In this document: positions 28,427-38,790 of the stretch, piece after piece
How positions within the stretch are numbered: position 1 is the first letter of the stretch
How the letters are laid out: each line of letters opens with the position of its first letter
Origin: JAAFHB01 sp942493325
Lineage (GTDB): Bacteria; Bacteroidota; Bacteroidia; Bacteroidales; Prolixibacteraceae
Length of the DNA: 64,000 nt
Direction: 5' to 3'
NCBI GenBank assembly: GCA_942493325.1
Contig: OW818689.1
Coordinates: forward strand, 4,154,001 to 4,218,000
Program-made: the position numbers and the translations under genes
The notes under the pieces: generated by a model
What the model saw: the letters and a program-made list of their open reading frames with translations, nothing else
Database searches by the model: none
What the model was told of the DNA's origin: nothing

Positions 28427-29033
28427 TAAATTCCTTCATTTTTTCATTTTTAATTCGTTATATACATTCTCATCCTTTCCTTTTCTCCTTTTCTCATCTT
28501 CCCTTCGCCCATCACTCTTTCGCGCATACTTCTCCCATCTGTCCCGCCAACCGGTTTTTTCAACCTATCTGTGCGGACACACCTCTCTCCCTTTGCCATT
28601 TTCATGCATTTTTCCATACGGACTGCATTTCAATGACGGTGTTTCACTACCATCTATTTAATAATCTCTCAACTCCGGACAATCATCACAGCAGCATTTT
28701 TCAGGTGGCAGACGACGATTGCACCAGGCATTCGCCACTACTCCGCAGCATGCGCGGCTGTTTGTATTGTCCGTTATCTTATATCATGCCAATATCATTT
28801 AAGATTTAAGATTTATGATTTATGATTTACCGAAGTTTGTTTCATCAATCATGCTTCCCTTTCATATTACAAATTTTTAATTTTCAATTTTTCAATCTTA
28901 ATATGGCCACTAAGGCACTAAGACACAAAGTTTCACGACGAATACATTATTAATAATCAATACTTTGTGCCACTTAGAGTCCTTGCGTCTTTGTGGCATT
29001 TTTATGTTCTTCAAACTACATCCGGCCATCATT
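28427..29033. repeat. Long direct repeat, copy B
   Basis: The second copy of the roughly 600-bp direct repeat that flanks the RAYT gene. Its palindrome arms CGGACAAT (28676-28683) and ATTGTCCG (28766-28773) are conserved, although the DNA between them differs strongly from copy A. Confidence 0.8.
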
Positions 29034-30251
29034 CGACAACTGACGCACCTGGACACCAGCAATCACCAGGTTCAGCATAAATGCATGACCATTATGTTCA
29101 TCGGCAGCCTGCAACGAATAAGAACGAGTCATTTCAAAAAAATACATCCGAATGACCCCGATCCCACAATTCGGAACGGGATAAAAAACCCTGGAGAAGT
29201 GATGAGGATGTCCAAAAAGTAAAATAACACACTTTTTATCTCCGTGAAACTCTGTGCCTACTCTCCCGAAGGATCGGGACAAGTTGTGAAACTCTGTGAT
29301 ACAATTAATTACACAGAGTCACACTGAGGATACACAGAGTTTTTAGACAGCCTCGTCCATATTTTCATCCATATTTGATAAACATGTATACGGAATTAAT
29401 CACTAGCCATGCTCCTCTGCAAATTCATTGTCAAATTTCTCATTGTCTCATTTTCTCATCTTCTCCTTTTCGCGTAGCTCTCCCGGGCCACCCTCAGACA
29501 GCAATTTTTAGTCCCGCACAGCGGAATTCCCATACCTGTAAAGCCACAGCAAATCATTATTCATAACGATTATGAGCTGTAATGCCCGTATTTGTCATTG
29601 TGCGGTGTGAAACAGCGTCCCGATATTTCGGGGTACCATTCAACTACCACCACTTATCCATTGCGGCGAATCAATCAGTTGTCCTAATACGCCGATACTC
29701 CCCGTAAAAACGGGGCAGGCTGGGGCAATCTGTGTAATCATTTTTCGTACAATCCGTCCCAATCCACCGATTCTCGGGGCAAGCTGTGCAATCCATTTCC
29801 ATGGAATCCGTCTTAATCCGCGAAATCCTAATTCACGAAATCCATTTTCATGTCATTCGTAACCTTCCAACTGAGCGCACGCAAACCCCACCTCTTCTTG
29901 CCCACAGGGCATCTGAGGCACCGGGTACGCCGTTCGCGACGCGCTTCAGTCTTGCAGGTTATTGTCATTGCGAGGAGCGAAGCGACGAAGCAAACTTCCG
30001 ATTCGAAGCTACACTCATCTTATTTTTACCTTTCTTTTTTTAATTGTTAATACCTGTCATTGCGAGGCTATTCGTCGCACAAGGACCTTAACTGCCATTT
30101 CTCATACACTTATGGCAAAGCAATATCGCTTTTACAGCAAGTTTTCACTTTTTGTATTTCAACTATTCTTCATTGCCATATCATCCCCCTCCTTTCTCCG
30201 GTCTGAACGGAAAAAGTAGAGGGTTAAGAAAAAGCAAAATTTAAACTAAAA
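29034..30251. repeat. Mosaic of short intergenic repeats
   Basis: No supported gene in 1.2 kb. The region contains a GAAACTCTGTG/CACAGAGTTT inverted repeat pair (29244-29345), a CCCCGT/ACGGGG hairpin near 29700, several AATCCGT/AATCCGC words (29750-29830), and GTCATTGCGAGG elements at 29964 and 30056, the first continuing AGCGAAGCGACGAAGCAA. All are typical dispersed chromosomal repeats. Confidence 0.6.
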
Positions 30252-31433
30252 CTAGTTTTTAGGAACAAAGGCTGGAGTAGCTGGTGTGACTTCGTTAATA
30301 TTAGGTCTTGGAATTATGTTTTGCGTGACCTTATCATTTACGAATCCGTCAATCCATGGACAAGGATCTGTAAGGACAGTGCTTGCTGCATCATGAATGT
30401 CACCCATCGCCACGGTTTCGTAAAAGGGAGCAACTGATTTAGTATGATCTCTCATAATACCATCCACCGCAAGAGTAATGGCTTCAGCAGTAATGGTTTC
30501 CATCCTCCCATTATCAACAGTTACACGCACAATAATAGTTTCACCTGTAGCGCCAACAGTAGCGCCTGCAGTACTTGCAGATACGGGATTTGCTACAGCA
30601 CTGGTACCCGTGTAAACATCTGCGGCATTTGTTATTGTAGTTGATTTCCAACCAGTAGCTGTAGTTGCAGCAGCTGGATATTGCCAGTCGATAGCTGTAA
30701 CAGAGCGGTTACCTGCAGTACTTGAAACTGCGCCGCTTACTTGAAAAGATGGCAACCATGAGTCCTTAAAGTTGGCAGCTGTTACACTAAAGAACAAATA
30801 ATTTACGCCATAATTCATAAGCACTTTACTTGTTGCAACATCATAAACCGCTGATGCCACATTTGCAGCACACGGCCCATTACCGCCTGCACCAAGAGCT
30901 GCTCCATCAGATTTAAGATTTGCGATATCAAGTGTAAAGGAGTGTGCTGGTTTGATGATATATACCTCAACGTTGTTAGTATTGCAAGTAGCAGCATCAG
31001 TATTGGTAACATAAACAACTAAGAATACAGGATTATCAGCGTCATGGACAAAATAGTCCCAGGTAACATCGATAGCAGCTTGGTCAGTGGTCAGAGCATT
31101 ATATCCAGTACCATAATCCAGAATAACACCACCAGCTTTTGCCTCAGCGGTTGGGGCAAAGGAACCTGTAGCTATAAAAGTTTTGCTCTTTGTTACAAGC
31201 CAATGGTATTTTTTTGTTCCGGTAGGCGTGGGTACCTGTACAGTATAAGTGTATGATTTTCCTGCAATTGGAGCTAATCCATCTGTCGTACTACATGTTG
31301 CTGTAATTGTTTTGGCTGCTGCCAAGGCACCTGCAGCAGGAGCAGCGCCAAGACCAATCTGCCCATAAGAAGTGGTTACACTAGCAAAAGTTACCAGAAC
31401 TAAAATCACGAGAATAAAAATTTGTTTTTTCAT
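30252..31433 (-). CDS. MKKQ-family secreted protein, copy 2
   Basis: A 393-residue protein, MKKQIFILVILVLVTFASV, with a signal peptide ending TSYGQ. It is a paralog of 15631-16758 and 41413-42405 and has no recognised family. Shared features are IAGKSYTYTVQVPTPTG, WLVTKS, a mid-protein FTLDIAN, MNYGVNYLFFSV, NFKDSWLPSFQV and the terminal IPRPNI followed by a Pro/Ala-rich tail. The amino-acid pattern (Ala, Thr, Val-rich with few charges) fits an extracellular beta protein. In its cassette it follows the 2133-residue gene and a small ORF, but a repeat island separates it from its type B partner. Confidence 0.8.
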   Translation of the reverse strand: MKKQIFILVILVLVTFASVTTSYGQIGLGAAPAAGALAAAKTITATCSTTDGLAPIAGKSYTYTVQVPTPTGTKKYHWLVTKSKTFIATGSFAPTAEAKAGGVILDYGTGYNALTTDQAAIDVTWDYFVHDADNPVFLVVYVTNTDAATCNTNNVEVYIIKPAHSFTLDIANLKSDGAALGAGGNGPCAANVASAVYDVATSKVLMNYGVNYLFFSVTAANFKDSWLPSFQVSGAVSSTAGNRSVTAIDWQYPAAATTATGWKSTTITNAADVYTGTSAVANPVSASTAGATVGATGETIIVRVTVDNGRMETITAEAITLAVDGIMRDHTKSVAPFYETVAMGDIHDAASTVLTDPCPWIDGFVNDKVTQNIIPRPNINEVTPATPAFVPKN

Positions 31434-31576
31434 GATAAATAAATTAATTGTTAAAAAATTAGGGATTTGTTTTTAAGTAAATGTTTTGATGTTCAGTATA
31501 AAATATTGTTTTGTTATTCCTTGATAATTATGGTTACTTAACCGGATTCAGGCATAGATGCCGCTTCCGGATATCA

Positions 31577-31723
31577 TCACCGTCCAGGCGGATCTTTGCC
31601 GAGGTTTTGAAACCAAAAGGTATTTGGCATGTTGGTAGTTAGTTTTATTAGAATTAAGGATTTGCCAGTTTTGGTTTCTAATTGGATATTTGGCAATTTT
31701 TGAATGATCGATTGTTTTTTCAT
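31577..31723 (-). CDS. Small ORF between large surface gene and MKKQ gene, copy 2
   Basis: A 48-codon ORF starting with ATG 10 bp after the stop of the 2133-residue gene. It begins MKKQSIIQKLPNIQL, contains TGKSLILIKL and ends KDPPGR. The pattern TG(K/R)xxILIxxL, then N(M/V)P and PPG is shared with the small ORF at 42530-42700, in the same place of cassette copy 3. No signal peptide. It may be a real small protein; a conserved RNA leader is the alternative. Confidence 0.5.
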   Translation of the reverse strand: MKKQSIIQKLPNIQLETKTGKSLILIKLTTNMPNTFWFQNLGKDPPGR

Positions 31724-31733
31724 GTGATTTATT

Positions 31734-34700
31734 TTAAATGGTTGTTTTAATAATATGTGGTCGTGGTTTGATGGTAATATTTACTGTTTTCTCATCTGAT
31801 TTTTTTCCATTACAATCAATCAGCCAATAGGTTATTGTGTGAATTACAGGGGCGAATGTTACTCCATCACCAGGGAATAGGATATCAGAAGTATATAAAG
31901 ATGGCTGACCAGTTTGATCAGTGATTGGTGAATGTGTCAGCATAGCTGGAGCCGAGGGCACATCCGGATATGCAGGATTCGGAATAGCTGTAAAGTTTAT
32001 ACTCCAATGAATCTCAAAATCATCAGTGCAACAATTATCCTTAAAATTATTTTTTAGAATAGAAGGGTCGAGGTCGAGAAAGTTGTTGGTTTTCATGAAC
32101 ATATAATAGTCAGGATCTGGATTGATATTCAGATCGTTATAGGCATAGGCAGCAGAGAGCAAGTTTTCGACACAGAACTCAAACGGGTCGGGCGCTGTAA
32201 AAGTTGGCGGTTCATTGTCTGTAACTGTTACTGTTTGGGTACAGTTTTTAACAATACCTGAATTATCGGTAATCGTCCAGATTACAGATGTTTCTCCAAC
32301 AGGATAAGAACCAGAGGCATTTGCTGTATTGTTATAACTGTTTATTATCGTATAGGTAGCGGTAACACAAGGGTCAACGATTAGCGGTACAGCAACGGTT
32401 ACCGGTGCAAAACAGGTACCTGCTATTGCATCCACCGCCGCAGGATTTGGCGGACAGGTTATTACTGCAGGAGGTATATCCAAACGTTTTATTGTTACAG
32501 TGAAAGAACAACTTGCAGTAAGACCGGCAACTTCGGTTACGGTGTAGGTGACAGTGCTTATGCCTATGTTAAATGCCTGTGCAGGAGGTACAAAACCTGT
32601 TCCGCTGCCTGTGGTAGCTCCGGTAACTACATAACTCAAAACCGAACCTGGACAGTTATCACTGTAATTAGGAACTCCAATCGTAACATTGGTTTTCGAA
32701 CATAGGTTGGCAGCTATCTGCTCCTCAACATCCAAAGGACAACTAATTGTCGGAGGCTGGTTATTATCTGTAATAGTCACAATTTGTGTGCATGTTGCCG
32801 TATTTCCGCAGGCATCGGTAGCAGTCCAGGTAACATTGGTAACACCAACCGGGAATTGGACCGGGGCATTATTGGTTATAACTGTTGCAGAACAGTTATC
32901 TGTTGCTGTAGCCGTTCCAAGTAAAACACCTGTCGCAAAGCAGCTACTATTATCGGCAATGCCTGTAACGGGTCCAGGACAGGAAATTACCGGGGCAGTA
33001 AGATCCTGTAGTGTTATAACTTGCGTGAAAACCGCACTCACATTGCCGCACTCATCGGTTACCGTCCATGTATTAGTATACGTACCGGTCTGGGGACAAC
33101 TTCCGGCTATAAAACTTCCGGGTACCTTAACCGGAGTTAATATAGCATCGCAATTATCAGTTGCCAATGGCACAGAAGCCTGGGCAGTTGCAAGACTGGC
33201 AACATCGCTGCAGTCAAGCGTGACGTTTAGCACAGTAGCGTTTGTAGTCCAGGTTGGAGCCTGCGTATCCTGAATCGTAATTACCTGAGTAAATACTGCG
33301 CTTACATTTTCACAATCATCGGTCGCCGTCCACGTATTTGTATAGGTTCCTGAATTGGAACAACTACCAGCCACAAATATTCCTGTCGTTTTTGTTAGTA
33401 TTAGTGTTGGATCACAAAGGTCGGTTGGCACCGGAACTAAAGTTTGTGCAGAAGTCAGGCCTGGTGCATCTGAACAGGAAATGGTACGGTTAAGCGTGCC
33501 GACTGCGGTTAGCCATGTTGGAGCCTGGGCATCTTTAATGAAAATATGGGCGATTGCGGTACCAATATTTCCACAATGGTCGGTTGCATCAAAGGTTACA
33601 GGTAAAGCAGTACCGCAAGCTTCAGTAATCCCGATATAATTGTTATGTACAAATAGGGGATTTCCAGCTTCATCGATAGCACTTGCGCTCGCCAGCCAAT
33701 CCTGTATAAGTTGTGAAGCATTGGAGTCACCACATTGAATCGTAAGGTCTCCTGGAGGGGGTGAGAAAACCATGGCCCCTATCAGGTCGAATTTTACTTC
33801 AAAATTAAAAATCGCGGAACTACATGGTATCCCATTTTGTGTATCGGTTACTTTAATAGAATATAATCCGGCTGTTTCGGGTTTGTATGAATTTGTGCCG
33901 GTGTAAACAGGAGTACCTAACGCTCCTGAACCGTTATACCATTCGTAGGTATAAGTTGCGCCAGCCGGAGAAACATTGGCTACCAGTGTTGGAATATTGT
34001 TCTTGCAGACAATTGTTGGATCGTTGTTCCATGTTAGATTTATGGGTTGCTTTATGTAAATTGAAATTGTATCGCAGTCAGAACCTAAAACGTTACAAAC
34101 AGTCGCGGCTATTTTTCCGCAAATCTTGTATTTTATTTCTGGCGGCGCATTTAAATCAGGAGTGAATGTTGGACTTTCTACTGTTGTACTCGAAAGATAA
34201 GAATTGTATTGACCGGGTGTTCCAGGCCAAATACTAGTCCATTGGGGGTCGCTAACTATTCCGGAGGTTGTGATTTGCCCACTGCATTCAACCCGCGTCG
34301 TAATGTCGCCGGAAGATATAATTCCTGGAACTGATCTGAAAGTAAATTTGTTTGTATTTGTTCCAGGTTTACAGAAGGTGAATAAATAAAACTTTCCACC
34401 AGGAATACAAACAACTGAATTGTTCATGGTAATATTATCACAATCAATTCTCCAGTCCTGAGGTGAAGGTGTCGCGCCATCAATTAGAATTTCAATTCCT
34501 ACTGCATCATTATCAAGTCTGACATTGAAAGAAACGCAATTGCTTTCACCATCAGGACAACAATTACCGCTTCGTCCCAGATTATCAAAGACGATAGTTC
34601 CGGAGGGATTTCCAAGAAAATCAGCCAAACGGAAGGTTGCATTCGCGCACGGGGAGCATCCGCATTCTCCCTCTACGGTAATTGTTTGTATCAGGTCTAT

Positions 34701-37700
34701 GTAATTTGTGCATTGGTCAGTAATCCGGTAAACACGGGTAATACTAGTAGGGCAGTAACCAGGTTTTCCTGCAAGTCCATTAGCAATTTCATTATTCAGT
34801 GTTACAGTTACTGCACCGCAATTGTCGGAGGCAGTACCTCCAGCCGCTGCAAATTCTGCATAATTAGCATAAGGCAAAGGAATAGTTGCTGGACATGTGG
34901 CTATTTTATTGGGGATAGTTCCTATAGGCTTTTGTTCATCGCTAACAGTAATTTGTTGAATTCCTGTTGTTTTATTGCCGCTGCAATCCTGGGCTGTCCA
35001 GGTTCTTGTAATGATTGAATTACCAGCACAGCCTCCGGAAGTAGTTATATCTGAGTATGTAATTGATATGATTTCCAGGCAATTGTCTGTAGCGGTTGCA
35101 GTTCCGGCAACCGCGGGTAATGTACCTTGTGCACAGCTCAATGCGATATAAGGTGGTATGCTAATGACCGGTTTGATCATGTCGCGAACAGTAATTACCT
35201 GAGTTTTTTCTTCAAAATTGCCAGCATCATCTGTTACTTTCCATGTACGGGTGAAACTGTATGGATAATTGCATCCTGCAACCGTAGGAGTTGAGGGCCC
35301 GTCGGTATAGGTTACAACAAGATTTGCTGGAATTGTACAATTATCGAAAAGCCCGGTGATATTACCCGTGAAGGCGGGCAAAACACTTAAGTTACACGAA
35401 GCATCTATGTTAACAGGACTTGGTCCGGGGACATTAAAAATAGGCTTCGTATTATCAATAACAATGACATCGAATGAGCATGTTGCAGTATTGTTGGCGG
35501 CATTCTTAACCGTATAGCTAACCGTTGTCGTTCCAACCGGGAATGTGTTTCCTGGTATATGTGATTTAGTCCAGACCAGTGAACCCGCAGCAGTACAATT
35601 GTCTGTTGCTGTTGGCTCGATCCAGCTGATTACTTGATCGCAGGTCAACCTTCCGGCACCAGTATATGCGGTAATGTTGCCGGGGCAGGATGTGAAAACC
35701 GGTATTTGAGAATCTGTCACATTTATTATTTGTGTACATGAAGCTTTATTATTGCCCGCGAAAGTAGCCACCCATTCGATAATTGTTGTTCCTACCGGAT
35801 ATGGAGCATTTAATGCAAGGGCATCGCTCCTGGTTCCCACTACAGCCGGAACACCGCAATTACTATTGGTGATTGGTGTGCCTATATTTGCGGTATATGA
35901 GCAAGTACCTGCATCCACTGAATGCGTGATGTCTGGAGGGCAGGTAATATTTGGTGTGTCAATATCGCTGATTGTGATTGTGAATGAGCAGACGTTACTT
36001 ATATTACCAGCTTCATCCGTAGCAGTATAGGTTACGATTGTCGATCCTAAATTGAAGGTGCTTCCGGGGATATGTGATTTGGCCCAAACCAAACTGCCTG
36101 TGACTGTACAGTTATCTGTTGCGGTTGGCTCAATCCAACTAACAACTTTACTACATTGCCCGGACGCAACGGTTTGGATAATATTTGTAGGGCAGCCGCT
36201 TATAACTGGTTTATCAATATCAGCAATAGTAAGATTTACACTATTTGAGGTTACTGCACCACAGATATTGGTTATTACAACATCGTAATTGCCTGCATCA
36301 GAAGCTAAGATTGACGATATTGCGTAAGAAGGTAATAATGCTCCGGAAATATCAATTCCTCCCTTTCGCCATTGATATGTCGGAGCAGGAGTCCCTGAGG
36401 CGGTCGCACTAAATGTAACAGAATTACCGGCACAAGTACTTTGATTAACGGGTTGAACTGATATAGTCGGCGATCTATTGACTGTAATACTGTAAGTTAC
36501 AGGGGTGCCGCTGCAACCGTTTGCCCTTGGGGTTATGGTTATTGTAGCTGATCCTGCTATTGGTGTAAATGAAGGAATTGATGTTACTCCTGTCAAATTG
36601 ACAAGTCCAATAGTTGCTCCACCAATAATATCAAAAACCACTACCGAAGGTGACCCGGTCAACAGGATTTGAGTTGTTAACAAACCGTGGCAAAAAGTTT
36701 GAGCCGAAGGAGTATTTACAGTTGGTATGGGATTAACAGTCACATCTCTGGTTGCAGTTTGAGACGGGCATCCAGAGCGTGCAACTGTATAGGTCATTGC
36801 AACAGGTCCGCCGGCAGCAATAGTTGTTATTGAGCCTGTTATAGCATTTATTGTAGCTATGTTGGTATTTGCACTACTCCAGACTCCGCTGACTACGTCG
36901 GAAGTGAACGTGGTATTCATCCCCATACAAATTGATGGTATGCCTGATAAAATACCTGCATTTGTTGGGCAAGACCATGTGATGATTACCTTACCATCAG
37001 CACCATTTCCACCATTATTTTCTTCACCCGCACCACCTCCACCTCCCCCAGGTTGTGCACCAATAAGGCCAATGTTTCCATCCGTACCGCCATTTCCACC
37101 TATTCCACCACCAATTGGCTCTGCAGCAGCAGTTTCCGTCGACCATATTGGAGATCCCGATGTTCCATTTGCACCGGTTCCGGCTGAGGACCCACCTGGG
37201 CCGCCTTGTCCGGAATTGTTACTTCCTCCCGTCCCTCCTGTTCCGCCACTGTATTTGATAAAACCAACTCCTGCTGAAGATAATCCACCCGTACCACTAA
37301 CACCACCTGTTCCCGAGGGTGAAAATCCTCCGAAACCACCTGTTGCCAGAATAGTTCCAGTAGTATTAAACCACGAATTACCTCCATTACCTCCATTACC
37401 GCTACTGCCTGTACCACCCGCACCAACGGTAACAGTATATGTTGCCCCCGGTGTTACAGCAATATTAGTAGTCTTGCTGTATGCACCGCCACCGCCACCA
37501 CCGCCGCCATCTTTATTTGTTGTATTCCCGCCACCGGCACCACCACCTCCCCAGCATTCTACAGTTATGCTGGTAACTCCTGCAGGAACTGTAAATGTTG
37601 CGGATGCATTAAAAATTTGTTGTGGCTGCGCATATCCATTCCCCGCAAAAGCAACCAAAAGTATTACACCACCCAGGTTTCGTGCGTACCTGGTGATCCG

Positions 37701-38135
37701 GCGTGTGCGAAAAAACACAAGAAGCAGAAGAAAAGAAAAAATTATAATTGCAGTGTTAGGTAAATGACCCAAAGAAGAAGCGTCCTCATTATTTAAAGGA
37801 ACCGAAAGCCGGGAGCTAAAATTTTCTGCGTGAAATATTCCGGAAGATTTTCTGCCAAATTCTCCTCCCCATGAAACCTTTTTAGCCGGGGTACGTTTAA
37901 GAATGGTGATGGGATCAGACAACCCGCCTGCAGACACAATTGCAGGTGTCTCCGGTTCCATTCTATCCTGTTGCCGGACAAGTGTACTGTGACAGAGGTT
38001 CCACGAAAGTGGGTGGGGGTTGGTATGCTGATCTACCTGTAAAATGACAGTACCACTGTCCGATGGCTGATCCCCAAATAGGAAAACACCAGCGGAGAGC
38101 AGTAAAACCACGCCTATGATTTTAATCTGTCTCAA
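31734..38135 (-). CDS. Giant HYR-repeat surface protein with glycine-rich domain
   Basis: A 2133-residue protein from a TTG start (the next Met is residue 59). The N-terminus is odd: a hydrophobic segment at residues 7-20, a polar stretch, a second hydrophobic helix near 128-142 followed by RTRR, and then what looks like a normal signal peptide ending GNGYAQ. A glycine-rich domain (about residues 175-390) opens with FTVPAGVTSITVECWGGGG. Three Ig-like domains follow, then about a dozen HYR-type domains recognised by ATDNC, GTTTVSYT and DxxxP boundaries, with an unassigned Cys-rich stretch near residues 1160-1370. The last 155 residues are the shared C-terminal domain, ending ITYWLIDCNG and KPRPHIIKTTI. 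It heads cassette copy 2 and is probably an elongated adhesin. Confidence 0.85.
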   Translation of the reverse strand: MRQIKIIGVVLLLSAGVFLFGDQPSDSGTVILQVDQHTNPHPLSWNLCHSTLVRQQDRMEPETPAIVSAGGLSDPITILKRTPAKKVSWGGEFGRKSSGIFHAENFSSRLSVPLNNEDASSLGHLPNTAIIIFSFLLLLVFFRTRRITRYARNLGGVILLVAFAGNGYAQPQQIFNASATFTVPAGVTSITVECWGGGGAGGGNTTNKDGGGGGGGGAYSKTTNIAVTPGATYTVTVGAGGTGSSGNGGNGGNSWFNTTGTILATGGFGGFSPSGTGGVSGTGGLSSAGVGFIKYSGGTGGTGGSNNSGQGGPGGSSAGTGANGTSGSPIWSTETAAAEPIGGGIGGNGGTDGNIGLIGAQPGGGGGGAGEENNGGNGADGKVIITWSCPTNAGILSGIPSICMGMNTTFTSDVVSGVWSSANTNIATINAITGSITTIAAGGPVAMTYTVARSGCPSQTATRDVTVNPIPTVNTPSAQTFCHGLLTTQILLTGSPSVVVFDIIGGATIGLVNLTGVTSIPSFTPIAGSATITITPRANGCSGTPVTYSITVNRSPTISVQPVNQSTCAGNSVTFSATASGTPAPTYQWRKGGIDISGALLPSYAISSILASDAGNYDVVITNICGAVTSNSVNLTIADIDKPVISGCPTNIIQTVASGQCSKVVSWIEPTATDNCTVTGSLVWAKSHIPGSTFNLGSTIVTYTATDEAGNISNVCSFTITISDIDTPNITCPPDITHSVDAGTCSYTANIGTPITNSNCGVPAVVGTRSDALALNAPYPVGTTIIEWVATFAGNNKASCTQIINVTDSQIPVFTSCPGNITAYTGAGRLTCDQVISWIEPTATDNCTAAGSLVWTKSHIPGNTFPVGTTTVSYTVKNAANNTATCSFDVIVIDNTKPIFNVPGPSPVNIDASCNLSVLPAFTGNITGLFDNCTIPANLVVTYTDGPSTPTVAGCNYPYSFTRTWKVTDDAGNFEEKTQVITVRDMIKPVISIPPYIALSCAQGTLPAVAGTATATDNCLEIISITYSDITTSGGCAGNSIITRTWTAQDCSGNKTTGIQQITVSDEQKPIGTIPNKIATCPATIPLPYANYAEFAAAGGTASDNCGAVTVTLNNEIANGLAGKPGYCPTSITRVYRITDQCTNYIDLIQTITVEGECGCSPCANATFRLADFLGNPSGTIVFDNLGRSGNCCPDGESNCVSFNVRLDNDAVGIEILIDGATPSPQDWRIDCDNITMNNSVVCIPGGKFYLFTFCKPGTNTNKFTFRSVPGIISSGDITTRVECSGQITTSGIVSDPQWTSIWPGTPGQYNSYLSSTTVESPTFTPDLNAPPEIKYKICGKIAATVCNVLGSDCDTISIYIKQPINLTWNNDPTIVCKNNIPTLVANVSPAGATYTYEWYNGSGALGTPVYTGTNSYKPETAGLYSIKVTDTQNGIPCSSAIFNFEVKFDLIGAMVFSPPPGDLTIQCGDSNASQLIQDWLASASAIDEAGNPLFVHNNYIGITEACGTALPVTFDATDHCGNIGTAIAHIFIKDAQAPTWLTAVGTLNRTISCSDAPGLTSAQTLVPVPTDLCDPTLILTKTTGIFVAGSCSNSGTYTNTWTATDDCENVSAVFTQVITIQDTQAPTWTTNATVLNVTLDCSDVASLATAQASVPLATDNCDAILTPVKVPGSFIAGSCPQTGTYTNTWTVTDECGNVSAVFTQVITLQDLTAPVISCPGPVTGIADNSSCFATGVLLGTATATDNCSATVITNNAPVQFPVGVTNVTWTATDACGNTATCTQIVTITDNNQPPTISCPLDVEEQIAANLCSKTNVTIGVPNYSDNCPGSVLSYVVTGATTGSGTGFVPPAQAFNIGISTVTYTVTEVAGLTASCSFTVTIKRLDIPPAVITCPPNPAAVDAIAGTCFAPVTVAVPLIVDPCVTATYTIINSYNNTANASGSYPVGETSVIWTITDNSGIVKNCTQTVTVTDNEPPTFTAPDPFEFCVENLLSAAYAYNDLNINPDPDYYMFMKTNNFLDLDPSILKNNFKDNCCTDDFEIHWSINFTAIPNPAYPDVPSAPAMLTHSPITDQTGQPSLYTSDILFPGDGVTFAPVIHTITYWLIDCNGKKSDEKTVNITIKPRPHIIKTTI

Positions 38136-38790
38136 AATATGCCCTGTTAAAGTTAAATTGAACCTAATTGTATTAAGCTGTCTGATAGCTTCAGTTCATA
38201 TTAATACACTTTGTCCTTGTTTTGTTACCTGCTTTTTTCCCTGTTTTACAGCACGAAATGCTTCAAAACCGGGTGATGAATCTATGTTTTTGTCAATGGC
38301 AATTTCAGGCCACGATCTTTTGTTAATAAATGTTTTAGGGATCAGCCATTTAGCATTTTAATTTTTATGCATTATGGCATAATTCTTACCCCCGAATCCC
38401 GGTAAAAAAGATTCGATAAATGCGGAAAAAGCTTAAAAATATTTTTTGAATTACGCTGATTCCCCCGCATTATCGGCTTACCGGTAACAGGGTACTTTTC
38501 AGGGCGGTCAATTCCTGCGATAAATTGTAAATCCCCGGGAAAGGGATATCTTTTTATTTCAGGAACTCCCTTTTGAATTCCGGCTGGAGTGAGACTTTTT
38601 AATTGCTGCTGCACGATCAGGATTAAGGTTAGGCAAATTTATGATTATTTTTTACAGAGACAGTATAATAATTAATAAATGCAGGTTATTTTAATGCTTA
38701 GATCTCCCAGACTTTCAGGGTCTGTTGACTGCAATTAGCGCAATCACATTACATTATTACAATTACAGCGAATTTAGACCGCACTGATCC

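Noticed and set aside
29786..30219. Overlapping plus-strand ORFs of 66-85 codons
   Set aside because: They read through GTCATTGCGAGG-type dispersed repeats in all frames.
32689..33273. A 194-codon plus-strand ORF inside the giant surface gene
   Set aside because: Antisense to well-formed HYR modules; long shadows arise from the repeat codon bias.
36859..37767. A 302-codon proline-rich plus-strand ORF
   Set aside because: It is the antisense shadow of the glycine-rich domain (GGN codons read as NCC on the other strand); no signal or domain supports it.
38372..38614. An 80-codon minus-strand ORF (MQQQLKSLTPAG...)
   Set aside because: No recognised domain, signal peptide or conserved position in the other cassettes; kept only as a curiosity in the gap finding.
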